Source of the DNA: an uncultured Thiodictyon sp.
Lineage (GTDB): Bacteria > Pseudomonadota > Gammaproteobacteria > Chromatiales > Chromatiaceae
Assembly (NCBI RefSeq): GCF_903946935.1
Contig: NZ_CAJAXH010000008.1
Span: 34,368-98,367, forward strand
DNA: 64,000 nucleotides
Reading direction: 5' to 3'
Shown here: positions 1-8,047 of the stretch, piece by piece
Position numbering within the stretch: position 1 is the first letter of the stretch
Layout: each line of letters begins with the position of its first letter
Translations under genes and position numbers: made by a program
The notes under the pieces: model-generated
What the model was told of the DNA's origin: nothing
The model's input: only the letters and a program-made list of their open reading frames with translations
Database searches by the model: none

Positions 1-2247
1 AATCAGCAGTTTTTCACCCGCCTTGCCCAGCGGCTGGTACAGGCACTGCATGCCCAGACCGTCGACGGCTTCGTCTTCCGTGTCGATACCCGCCTGCGGC
101 CCTTCGGTGACTCGGGTCCCCTGGTCGCGAGCTTCGATGCGCTGGAGGACTATTACCAATCCCAGGCGCGGGAGTGGGAGCGCTACGCCATGATCAAGGC
201 GCGCGTGCTGACTGGTGAGCCGCAAGACCGCGTGACCCTGGAGGCGCTGTTGCGGCCCTTCGTCTATCGCCGTTATCTCGACTTCGGCGCCATCGACTCG
301 CTGCGTGAGATGAAGCAGATGATCGCCAAGGAGCTCTATGCCAGGGGCATGGACGCCAACATCAAGCTCGGCCCCGGCGGTATCCGTGAGATCGAGTTCA
401 TCGGTCAGGCGCTTCAGTTGGTGCGCGGTGGGCGTGACCCGGCGCTCCAGGTCCGCCCGATCCGCCAGGTGCTGGCCCTGCTTGCGGCGCGCGACCTGCT
501 GCCGCCCGCGGCCCTGCCCGCCCTGGACGACGCCTATTGCTTCCTGCGCCTGGTGGAGAACCGCATCCAGGCCTATAAGGACAAGCAGACCCATTTGCTG
601 CCGAGCGACGACCTGGGCCGGCTGCGCCTGGCGCGCAGCATGGATTGCCCCGATTGGGCCAGCTTTGCGCCGCTGCTGGAGGGGCACCGGCAGCGCGTCC
701 AGGGGCTGTTCGATCAGGTCTTCACCCCCCGGAAGGCCGAACCCGCGGGACCGGACCAGGACCTGGTGGCGCTCTGGCGCGGGACCCTGGACGCGGAGCG
801 CGCCCGGGAGATCCTGGTGGCACACCACTTTGCCGACCCCGCGGCGGCGCAGGAGCGCCTGGCCGCCTTCCGCCTGGCCAGCGCCCGCAAGGGTATGAGC
901 GCCAAGGGGGCGGAGCGGCTCCAGCAGGTGCTGCCCCAGGCGCTCCAGGTGATTGCCGACAGTGAGTCGCCGGACTTGGCCCTGGAGCGGGTGCTCAAGG
1001 TGCTGGAGTCGGTGGTGCGGCGCACCGCCTATCTGGCGATGCTGATCGAGCGGCCCATGGCCCTGGCCCAACTCGCCCGGCTCGCCGGCATGAGCCCCTG
1101 GATCGCGGAGCAGATCGCCCGCCAGCCCCTGCTCCTCGATGAACTGATCGACCCCGGCCGGCTCTATGCCCTGCGGCAACGCGCGGACCTGGAGACTGAG
1201 CTGGATGCCCTGCTTGCACCCATCGCCCGGGAGGACCTGGAGCAGCAGATGGAGCGGCTGCGCCAGTTTGCCCACGGCAATGTGCTGCGGGTGGCCGCCG
1301 CGGACCTCACCGGCGGCGTGCCGCTGATGAAGATCAGCGATTATCTCACCGAGATTGCCGAGGTCGCCGTCGGGCGCACCCTGGCCCTGACCTTCGCCCA
1401 CCTGAGCGAGCGCCACGGCCGGCCCGCGGGGCTCGCCGACACTGACACCGGGGTCCTGATCCTGGGCTACGGCAAACTGGGCGGGCTGGAACTGGGCTAT
1501 GGTTCCGACCTGGATCTCGTGTTTCTCCACGGTGCCGACGAACCCGCGGCCGAGACGGCCGGCCCCAAGGCCATCAGCGCCGAGCAGTTCTACAACCGGC
1601 TGGGCCAGCGCCTGATCCACATGATGACCACCCATACCCCCTCGGGCATCCTCTACGAGTTGGACATGCGCCTGCGCCCGGATGGCAACAAGGGCATGTT
1701 GGTGCGCTCCATCAGCGCCTTCGCGGACTATCAGACCAACTCGGCCTGGACCTGGGAGCACCAGGCACTGATCCGCGCCCGACCAGTGGCCGGGGACCCG
1801 GGACTCGCCGAGCGCTTCGCCGCGATCCGCCGCGCCACCATCTGCCGCCAGCGCGACCCCGAACGGCTGCGTGAGGATGTGCGCGCCATGCGCAAGCGGA
1901 TGCGTGAGACCCTGGACAAGAGCGGGCGCGGGCGTTTCGACCTCAAACAGGGCCGCGGCGGTATTGCCGATATCGAGTTTATGGTTCAATACTCGGTCCT
2001 GCGCTGGGCCGCGGACCACCAGGAGCTGGCCGACTGGACGGACAATATCCGTCAGCTTGAGACCCTGGCCCGACTGGACCTGCTGCCAGGCACGGCGGCA
2101 GCGCAGCTCACGGCGGCCTACAAGCGGCTCCGCGGCGCCTATCACCGCAGTGCCCTGCAGGACCAGCCCAAGACGGTGGCGGACGACCAACTGCTCCCGG
2201 AGCGCGAGCGCGTCAACGCGCTGTGGCTGGACTTGATAGGCGACTAA
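1..2247 (+). CDS. glnE: Bifunctional glutamine synthetase adenylyltransferase/adenylyl-removing enzyme, 5'-truncated by window edge
   Basis: This is the C-terminal 748 residues of GlnE, which adds AMP to and removes AMP from glutamine synthetase in response to the nitrogen signal carried by PII. The frame is open from base 1, so the start lies outside the window; an internal ATG at 190 is not the start. The enzyme has two nucleotidyltransferase-like domains. The tail of the N-terminal (de-adenylylating) one is seen as DTRLRPFG near base 85. The second (adenylylating) one is complete, with GKLGG...SDLDLVF near bases 1470-1525 and DMRLRPDG near 1663. Family length is about 950 residues, so roughly 200 are missing. 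ilvE follows 67 bp downstream on the same strand. Very sure. Confidence 0.97.
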   Translation, partial: NQQFFTRLAQRLVQALHAQTVDGFVFRVDTRLRPFGDSGPLVASFDALEDYYQSQAREWERYAMIKARVLTGEPQDRVTLEALLRPFVYRRYLDFGAIDSLREMKQMIAKELYARGMDANIKLGPGGIREIEFIGQALQLVRGGRDPALQVRPIRQVLALLAARDLLPPAALPALDDAYCFLRLVENRIQAYKDKQTHLLPSDDLGRLRLARSMDCPDWASFAPLLEGHRQRVQGLFDQVFTPRKAEPAGPDQDLVALWRGTLDAERAREILVAHHFADPAAAQERLAAFRLASARKGMSAKGAERLQQVLPQALQVIADSESPDLALERVLKVLESVVRRTAYLAMLIERPMALAQLARLAGMSPWIAEQIARQPLLLDELIDPGRLYALRQRADLETELDALLAPIAREDLEQQMERLRQFAHGNVLRVAAADLTGGVPLMKISDYLTEIAEVAVGRTLALTFAHLSERHGRPAGLADTDTGVLILGYGKLGGLELGYGSDLDLVFLHGADEPAAETAGPKAISAEQFYNRLGQRLIHMMTTHTPSGILYELDMRLRPDGNKGMLVRSISAFADYQTNSAWTWEHQALIRARPVAGDPGLAERFAAIRRATICRQRDPERLREDVRAMRKRMRETLDKSGRGRFDLKQGRGGIADIEFMVQYSVLRWAADHQELADWTDNIRQLETLARLDLLPGTAAAQLTAAYKRLRGAYHRSALQDQPKTVADDQLLPERERVNALWLDLIGD

Positions 2248-2278
2248 GGTCCCTGGCGAATCTTCTTTAGATCAATCA

Positions 2279-2301
2279 GGGTGGGGCCAACGGCCCCGCC
2301 C
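2279..2301 (+). terminator. GC-rich hairpin between glnE and ilvE
   Basis: Inverted repeat with arms GGGTGGGGCC and GGCCCCGCCC around a 3-base loop AAC. There is no U-tract after it, and the ilvE ribosome binding site (CGGAG) begins a few bases downstream, so it could be a weak terminator of glnE, a leader hairpin of ilvE, or an RNA-stabilising stem. Seen in sequence; function inferred. Confidence 0.35.
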
Positions 2302-2314
2302 TTCGGAGTAACAA

Positions 2315-3238
2315 ATGGCAACGATGGCGGACCGTGACGGTCTGATCTGGCTGGACGGCGAGATGGTGCCCTGGCGCGAGGCCAAGACCCATGTCCTGAC
2401 CCATACCCTGCACTATGGGATGGGCGTCTTCGAGGGGGTCCGCGCCTATCAGACCGAGCGGGGCGCGGCGATCTTCCGCCTGACCGAGCATACGGATCGG
2501 TTATTCAACTCAGCCCATATCTTAGGCATGGCCATGCCCTGGGATCGGGAGACCCTGAATGACGCCCAACGCGCCGTGGTGCATGAGAACACGCTCGCGT
2601 CGGCCTATATCCGCCCCATGTGCTTCTATGGTGCCGAGGGCATGGGCCTGCGGGCGGACAACCTCAAGGTCCATTGCATGGTGGCCGCTTGGGAGTGGGG
2701 TTCCTATCTGGGCGAGGACAACATGCAGAACGGCATCCGCATCAAGGTGTCGTCATTCACCCGTCATCATGTGAATATCACCATGTGCCGGGCCAAGGCC
2801 AACGGCAATTACATGAACTCCATGATGGCCCTGCAAGAGGCCCTGCGCGACGGCTATGACGAGGCCCTGTTGCTCGACGCCTCCGGCTATGTGATGGAAG
2901 GCAGCGGTGAGAATGTATTCATCGTGCGCGACGGCGTGCTGTATACCCCGGACCTCACCTCCGCCCTGGATGGTATCACCCGTCGTACAGTCATGACGCT
3001 GTGTGACGAGCTGGGGCTCAAAGTAGTGGAGAAGCGCATCACCCGCGATGAGGTCTATATCGCCGACGAGGCCTTCTTTACCGGCACCGCCGCCGAGGTG
3101 ACGCCGATCCGCGAGGTCGATGGCCGCACCATCGGCAAGGGCGGGCGCGGCCCCATCGCCGAGCGACTCCAAACGCGCTATTTCGACCAGGTCCACGGCC
3201 GCCGGGATACCCACCCGGAATGGCTGACGCTCGCCTGA
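2315..3238 (+). CDS. ilvE: Branched-chain amino acid aminotransferase (class IV PLP enzyme)
   Basis: IlvE catalyses the last, reversible transamination in isoleucine, leucine and valine synthesis, with glutamate as the usual amino donor. The 307-residue length is typical of the family. The pyridoxal-phosphate lysine is K161 in CRAKANGNYMNS, and the family motif EGSGENVF lies near residue 210, followed by the conserved C-terminal EVTPIREVDGR. The chosen ATG follows a CGGAG ribosome binding site at a good distance. It sits 67 bp after glnE, so co-transcription is possible, with a hairpin in the gap. A short zinc-finger gene follows after a palindromic repeat. A D-amino-acid aminotransferase is a less likely alternative. 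Confidence 0.95.
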   Translation: MATMADRDGLIWLDGEMVPWREAKTHVLTHTLHYGMGVFEGVRAYQTERGAAIFRLTEHTDRLFNSAHILGMAMPWDRETLNDAQRAVVHENTLASAYIRPMCFYGAEGMGLRADNLKVHCMVAAWEWGSYLGEDNMQNGIRIKVSSFTRHHVNITMCRAKANGNYMNSMMALQEALRDGYDEALLLDASGYVMEGSGENVFIVRDGVLYTPDLTSALDGITRRTVMTLCDELGLKVVEKRITRDEVYIADEAFFTGTAAEVTPIREVDGRTIGKGGRGPIAERLQTRYFDQVHGRRDTHPEWLTLA

Positions 3239-3252
3239 CACCATGCGCCCGC

Positions 3253-3275
3253 GTGACACCGCTCAACGGTGTCAC
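3253..3275. repeat. GTGACACCG palindromic repeat, copy 1
   Basis: Palindrome with arms GTGACACCG and CGGTGTCAC around a short centre. Closely similar copies occur at 37281-37304 and 38901-38924, with a half copy at about 44987-45003, always between genes. The copies at 3253, 37281 and 44987 are followed by a similar GCC(A/T/G)GTG tail. Confidence 0.8.
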
Positions 3276-3331
3276 GCCAGTGGTCGGCGCGATGATCAAG
3301 GCCCACACCAGCACCAGACAACGGAGGCCCC

Positions 3332-3538
3332 ATGTCTCAGACCCCAGTCCCGACCCCGATCGGGACCGCTTCACCCGGCGCCATCCCATTCAGCCGCGCC
3401 GACCTGCCGCTCGCCTGCCCAGGCCGGAGCGAGACCCTCTGGAATATGCATCCGCGGGTCTATCTGCCGATTGAGGACGAACCCGATGGCGAGGCGATGT
3501 GCCCTTATTGCGGGGCGCGGTATCGCCTGAGCGATTAG
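3332..3538 (+). CDS. Small zf-CHCC zinc-finger protein
   Basis: A 68-residue protein of the zf-CHCC family (COG4391 type). The predicted zinc ligands are C29, H40, C57 and C60, the last two in CPYCGARY; the central segment NMHPRVYLP is the hallmark of this family, whose eukaryotic relatives are complex I accessory subunits. In bacteria the role is unknown. It commonly sits next to ilvE in gammaproteobacteria, as here. The ATG is preceded by ACGGAGG at a good distance. The first 20 residues are low-complexity and probably disordered. Confidence 0.85.
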   Translation: MSQTPVPTPIGTASPGAIPFSRADLPLACPGRSETLWNMHPRVYLPIEDEPDGEAMCPYCGARYRLSD

Positions 3539-3556
3539 CCCAAAGCCGCCAGGTGT

Positions 3557-3684
3557 TCACGCCAAGGCGCCAAGGCGCCAAGAAATCCAGCAAGATTAGG
3601 TTAGGCATCCAGCTCGTTCGTCGGGTGAATAGCCCGCCGACAACACACTGAAAAACCTTGGCGAACTTGGCGCCTTGGCGTCAC
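3557..3684. repeat. CGCCAAG-type inverted-repeat element, copy A
   Basis: Arms made of tandem CGCCAAGG half-sites: left arm 3557-3582, right arm 3656-3684 in inverted orientation, with an unrelated interior. Other copies are at 20771-20894, 31130-31278 and 44837-44967. The rest of the gap 3539-3836 shows no gene that I can support. Confidence 0.85.
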
Positions 3685-3836
3685 ATCTGCCCTTTCTGGG
3701 GTTATCGCAGACTGCTCGCGCGGCCTGCCGGTTGGCGGCTGACGATGTCAGTCGCCCTGTTCCTGCGGCCGGCACTCCAGAGACGGATTTTCACCCTGTT
3801 TTCACCCTGGGGTCTGGCCGATAGCGGGCCACTTAA

Positions 3837-4931
3837 CTAGGGCCACGTCGGTTCGGCGACGCCTTCGCGGCGGTCAGACCCTGTGAGCTCCGTTGCCTGT
3901 TGCCGTATACAGCAGCGCGTCGTCACCTGGTAATACAGCAGGGACAGCACCAGGAAGGCCCCGAACTGCAGGTATTCGGGTACGTTCAACCACCAGGCGG
4001 CGGCGCCCACTCCACCGGTGATCAGGGCGGTCGCCAGCAGGATCGCGGTGACCTTGGCATCCGACAGGCCGGCAACCAGCAGCAGATGATGCAGGTGCTG
4101 GCGGTCGGCAGCGAATGGATTGAGTCCGGCGCGCAGACGGCGGATCATCACCGCCACCGTATCGAGCAGCGGCACGGCCAGAATCCACACGGCCGTGATT
4201 GGGGCCATCACGGCCTGCTCGCCCTGAGACAGATCGACCAGGAACCAGCTCAGGGCAAAACCCAAAAGCGTACTACCGGCGTCGCCCATGAACACGCTGG
4301 CCCGTTGCCGCCAGGGATGACGCAGGTTCCAGGCCAGGAACCCGGCCAGGACCGCGGCCAGTGCCATGAGCGCCGCGGCGGCACCGGGATCGGGAGCCGG
4401 TGCGGTGAGACACAGGACCGCCAGCCAACCGGCGGCGATCAGGGCCAGCCCGCCGGCCAGGCCGTCGAGTCCGTCGATCAGGTTGAAGGCGTTGATGATT
4501 CCCACCACCCCAAACAGGGTGAATGGCAGCGCGAAACCGGCCAGCGCGATGGCGCCCCAGCCCACCAGATCACCCAGGTTGGTTAGCCACCGATTGTCCC
4601 AGACCATGACCGATAGCACCACGGCGGCCTGCAACACCAGCCGGATCGTCGGCCGGATGTGGCGCAGGTCATCGTAGGCGCCGATCAGGGCGAGTGCCGC
4701 CATACCGGTCAGTAGACCCATGTAACCATCTGAATTATCAGGCATTAGCCACAGGGTCCCACAGAAGGCGATGCACATGGCCACCCCGCCGATCAGCGGC
4801 ACCGGGTGGGAATGGTGCTTGCGGATGGCAGGTCTGTCCACCCAGCCGACGGCCCGCGCCGGTGTGATCAGCAGGCCGGTGAGGCTGGTGCTGAACACAA
4901 AAGCGTACAACAGCGTCCAATAGACATTCAT
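3837..4931 (-). CDS. WecA-type undecaprenyl-phosphate sugar-1-phosphate transferase
   Basis: A membrane enzyme of the MraY/WecA superfamily that moves a sugar-1-phosphate (in WecA, GlcNAc-1-P) from a UDP-sugar to undecaprenyl phosphate, starting O-antigen or exopolysaccharide synthesis. Family motifs are in order: DDLRHIRP, NLIDGLDGLAGG, FMGDAGST, and the C-terminal histidine motif RQHLHHLLL, which favours WecA over MraY. About ten hydrophobic segments cover the 364 residues. An upstream start at 5078 is possible, but the ATG at 4931 begins exactly at the first membrane helix and fits family length, so I prefer it. The gene stands alone; the GINT-like and GNAT genes at 54.7-56.7 kb may belong to a related surface-glycan pathway (inference). 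Confidence 0.88.
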   Translation of the reverse strand: MNVYWTLLYAFVFSTSLTGLLITPARAVGWVDRPAIRKHHSHPVPLIGGVAMCIAFCGTLWLMPDNSDGYMGLLTGMAALALIGAYDDLRHIRPTIRLVLQAAVVLSVMVWDNRWLTNLGDLVGWGAIALAGFALPFTLFGVVGIINAFNLIDGLDGLAGGLALIAAGWLAVLCLTAPAPDPGAAAALMALAAVLAGFLAWNLRHPWRQRASVFMGDAGSTLLGFALSWFLVDLSQGEQAVMAPITAVWILAVPLLDTVAVMIRRLRAGLNPFAADRQHLHHLLLVAGLSDAKVTAILLATALITGGVGAAAWWLNVPEYLQFGAFLVLSLLYYQVTTRCCIRQQATELTGSDRREGVAEPTWP

Positions 4932-5033
4932 GGTGCTAGCTGAACCAATGCGTGTTCTTGTCAGGTCTGGTGTGGCCGCGATCGTCGTCTCGGTCACCCC
5001 GCTTCGGGCGAGGTCTTTGGTCCACATGGCGGA

Positions 5034-5159
5034 CCCTAGCAGGCTGTCGGACTTAGTGATGCAACCGATTGAATGCAAAGAGTTTCCTCTTTTGCGCCAA
5101 AAAGTCGTTTTCCTGTTTAATCAATCGGTTACGCCATCAAGTCCGACAGGCTGCTAGGG
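5034..5159. repeat. 126-bp element with near-perfect 37-bp terminal inverted repeats
   Basis: Left end CCCTAGCAGGCTGTCGGACT and right end, read on the other strand, CCCTAGCAGCCTGTCGGACT, continuing to matching ATTGA ends. Interior is AT-richer than the surroundings. The structure is that of a non-autonomous transposable element. It lies about 100 bp upstream of the WecA-type gene and could affect its expression. The remaining sequence 5160-5439 shows no supportable gene. Confidence 0.8.
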
Positions 5160-5439
5160 TTTGACCCCGCGGCCTTCGGGTTCGCTGGACGAACCGCTTG
5201 CCTGGTTGAAACCATGATCAAGGCCGTCCATGGGTCGCGTGATCGGCTCCGGACCGGGCGCTTGGCTTGTCCGGTAGTCTACTACATCCTCAAAGTGTCA
5301 AGCCAACTTAACAATGTGACGGGCCGCGCATTTTGCACACGATTGATAATTGTTTCTGGCCGTTGTCGCCAGTGAATCGAACACGCCGGCACGCCGACGG
5401 ATAGGCGCCGCCGCCCGCGCCCTGCGAGCGCCCCGGGGA

Positions 5440-7341
5440 TCAGTGCGCCGGGGCCTGGCGGATGGCGAACTCCACCCGTCCCCAGGTGTCGGCATGCGCG
5501 TCGAGTCGGGTGAGGTGGCCGACCAGGTGCTCTGCGGCGTCGAGTCGCCGGGCGATGTCGGCATTGACCCGGCGCGGGATATAGCCGATGCGCTCGCCGC
5601 CCCAACGCACGGCCACCGCCTGGGGGTCATGCGGATTGTCTGGTTCGCGTACCAACTCCAGCGTGTCACCCACGTCCATCTGGGGCTCAAGCTCCGTCCC
5701 ACCGTGGAATTGGTAACCGGCGATGAAGTCGCGCAGCAGTTCGCCGTCAGCGAGGGCCGGGCGCAGGTGCGCCAGCACCGCCGCCAGCTCGCGTTCGCCC
5801 GCGGGGTCGAGCCGCCTGGTCTGGCGAGGCGCGGAACTTTGACCGGCCCGCCGGGCGCTCAGGTCAAGGGCCAGCTCGGCGCGCGCCGGGGCGCGCCCCA
5901 GTGCATTGAGTTCGGTCAGGATGGCCTGCGCAAACGCCATCAGCGGTCCGCTGGCCTGCGCATTGTGCGGCCCGCGCAGTTGGGCGAGCGAAAAGCGTGC
6001 CTCGGACAGAGTGAATTGGTACTGCGCGGTGGCACGCTCGGCCCCGATGCCAAGTGCGAAGATGCGGGTACCGCGGTCGCGGCACTCGGCCCAATACTGC
6101 GCGACGCAGTGGTGCATGGTCTCGCCCTCGCGCACCAGGACCGCCGCCTCGCACAGCTCCCGCCCATGCGCCTCACCCTCTTGGTGTTCGCCAAGGATGG
6201 CCGCAATCCGGGTCCGGTCTTGCTGGTCCCAGTTCTGCTCTGGGTCTGCCTGGTCCCAGACGCGTTCGTGCCAGCGCCGCGATGCCACGAGCAGCGAGCG
6301 AAAGCCGCGTGACTCGATCCAGGCCAACTCCAGTCGGTGCGCGGTCAATCCACGGGGGCAGGGATGGGCTTGCCGCGCCCGTTCAAGGGCCGCCCGGATG
6401 AAGTCGAAGCAGTCCGCGAACGCGGGCCCCAAGGGTGCGAAGCGCTCCTGCAACGGCGCGCAGACCGCCTCTAAGCCCTCGCGAAACGCGGTCGCCCCCA
6501 GGCGTACGAGGTCGGCGTCGTCGTCGAGCAGGTTGGTGAGGTTGAATAGATCGATGGCCTGCGTGAACTCCCCGCACGCTCGGGGGCGGCGATGGGCCGG
6601 GATACCGTCCAGCAGCCGCAGCAGTCGCCGATGCGAGAGCGCCGTGTCGCCCCACATTTGCGCGCAGATGGGTGAGCGAACCAGGCCCTTGGAGATGCCG
6701 TAGTGGCGGGCGAGTGCGCCGGTCAGGTCGCGGCCCCAATCGATCGCCTCCAGGACCCTGGCATCGTGGTTTCGCCAGGCATGGCGCTTGCCGCCCGCGA
6801 ACTCCAGATACCGATGGGCGCTGAGCAGGACCGGCGCGGCCAGCAGCGGGAAGCGGGTCACGGCCTGTAGTCGACGGCTGCGCCGTTCCGGGGCGAGGGC
6901 GGCCAGGCGGTTGTAGTTGCGCAGCGAGTCCCACTGACGGTGGCGGTTGAGGCTGGCCAAGAGGCTCAGGACTTCCTGATCGAGCCCTGCGGCAAAGTCC
7001 CGGGCGGCGTGATGTCTGGGATCGCCCCACGGCAGTGCCGGGAGCGGGGCGGCCGGCGCGGCATAGAGCGGGATCGCGACACCGTCCCCGAACCGGGCCT
7101 CCAGCAGGGTGCCGCGCTGGTCCTGCGCGAACTGCTCCACCAACGCGCCAATGGGTTCATCGTCCGCCAAGGCCGCCGTCGGCAGGCGAAAGGCGAGCAC
7201 CCGGCCGTCGTTCAGATGCAACCACAGGAACGACTGTTCATTGCGCTGGCCGAGCCAGTCGCCGCGCAGCCACAGGCGTGCGCGCACGCCAGAGGGAAGG
7301 CCTTCTTGGGGACCATCGTGCCCCGGCGCCGTGCCGGGCAT
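5440..7341 (-). CDS. PcfJ-domain protein with C-terminal HIRAN domain
   Basis: A 633-residue protein with two recognisable regions. Around residues 385-480 is a PcfJ-like domain marked by MHHCVAQYW and the preceding LVREG; PcfJ proteins were first described on conjugative plasmids, and their biochemical role is unknown. The last ~105 residues form a HIRAN domain (DTLELVREPDNPHDPQAVAV, then IGYIPR), a module that binds single-stranded DNA or 3' ends and is usually attached to SNF2 helicases or nucleases. The N-terminal ~380 residues are helical and not recognised. A small gene ends 23 bp upstream on the same strand, so the two may be one operon, next to an MmeI-type restriction enzyme. No clear ribosome binding site precedes the ATG at 7341. 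Confidence 0.8.
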   Translation of the reverse strand: MPGTAPGHDGPQEGLPSGVRARLWLRGDWLGQRNEQSFLWLHLNDGRVLAFRLPTAALADDEPIGALVEQFAQDQRGTLLEARFGDGVAIPLYAAPAAPLPALPWGDPRHHAARDFAAGLDQEVLSLLASLNRHRQWDSLRNYNRLAALAPERRSRRLQAVTRFPLLAAPVLLSAHRYLEFAGGKRHAWRNHDARVLEAIDWGRDLTGALARHYGISKGLVRSPICAQMWGDTALSHRRLLRLLDGIPAHRRPRACGEFTQAIDLFNLTNLLDDDADLVRLGATAFREGLEAVCAPLQERFAPLGPAFADCFDFIRAALERARQAHPCPRGLTAHRLELAWIESRGFRSLLVASRRWHERVWDQADPEQNWDQQDRTRIAAILGEHQEGEAHGRELCEAAVLVREGETMHHCVAQYWAECRDRGTRIFALGIGAERATAQYQFTLSEARFSLAQLRGPHNAQASGPLMAFAQAILTELNALGRAPARAELALDLSARRAGQSSAPRQTRRLDPAGERELAAVLAHLRPALADGELLRDFIAGYQFHGGTELEPQMDVGDTLELVREPDNPHDPQAVAVRWGGERIGYIPRRVNADIARRLDAAEHLVGHLTRLDAHADTWGRVEFAIRQAPAH

Positions 7342-7364
7342 GATGAACTGCGCGCGCCCGATGC

Positions 7365-7610
7365 CTATGGCCGTCCCCCCGCGTTTGCCCTCTCATGTTT
7401 CTCGAACCGAATACCCTGGTCATCTGGCCAGGGTTCATGATGATCAAATTCCCCCAACCGGATAGGCCGGGGAATGCCCTGCGGAAACGCTGCACACGTG
7501 TGCCGGGGTGTCGGCGTCTTGTGTCGACACCGACAGCACTGATCCGACCACAGATGGAAGAAATCCCAGCCGTCGAGGAAATCCATATCATTCATCACGT
7601 TATCGCTCAT
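7365..7610 (-). CDS. Conserved small protein with CxAFPxGIP...DHxxP...GIRFE signature
   Basis: An 81-residue cytoplasmic protein. It has a cysteine cluster CCRCRH at residues 25-30 and C39, then AFPQGIPRPI, DHHEPWPDDQGIRFE. I recognise this signature as that of a widespread family of small bacterial proteins of unknown function; the Cys/His pattern suggests metal binding but this is inference. The ATG at 7610 is preceded by TTGGAGA, a good ribosome binding site; a longer reading frame exists but starts upstream of it without support. It ends 23 bp before the PcfJ-HIRAN gene, suggesting co-transcription. Confidence 0.7.
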   Translation of the reverse strand: MSDNVMNDMDFLDGWDFFHLWSDQCCRCRHKTPTPRHTCAAFPQGIPRPIRLGEFDHHEPWPDDQGIRFEKHERANAGGRP

Positions 7611-7866
7611 TCTCCAAGCCTCTGGCCCGGACGGGGCATCCGCCCCGTCCCGCCGAGGTATCCGCTGACGGCGGGGAGATCTCCCCATGGACTACAATCC
7701 TCACCAATGACTGCCGCATCAAGACGGCCTATCCGATCGACCCGAACCGCCCATCGTTTGCCGACAACCAACGTGGTCTAGGATATACCGGCAATGAATC
7801 AGCCACCACAGAACGAAACGTCCAGGACCTTGCGCGGGTATTTGGGCCACATCAAACGTCGCCGCT

Positions 7867-8002
7867 CCTGGGAGCGCCGACATTCTGTCGGCGACGGCGC
7901 GAAGCGCCGTTCGGTCCTCGCGAAACCAAGGCCCTTTGCGATTAACCGCGAAATCGCGAACCGCCTGCGGCGGTTGGCCGACAGAATGTCGGCGCTCCCA
8001 GG
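7867..8002. repeat. 136-bp GCCGACAT-CTGTCGGC palindromic element, copy 1
   Basis: Terminal inverted repeats CCTGGGAGCGCCGACATTCT enclose a conserved interior with GGCGCGAAGCGCC and CCGCCTGCGGCGG stems. A second full-length copy is at 44638-44774 and is alike over its whole length. Apart from this element, 7611-8047 contains no gene I can support. Confidence 0.85.
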
Positions 8003-8047
8003 CGCGAACATCCGCGGCCCTGTACCTGGAACGACGGGGCGGGCGTG

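Noticed and set aside
2753..3259. 168-codon minus-strand frame over ilvE
   Set aside because: Antisense shadow of ilvE.
3283..3305. Further ends of the MITE family at about 3287 and 5210 (ATGATCAAGGCC)
   Set aside because: Only about 12 bases match and no partner end or target duplication is found.
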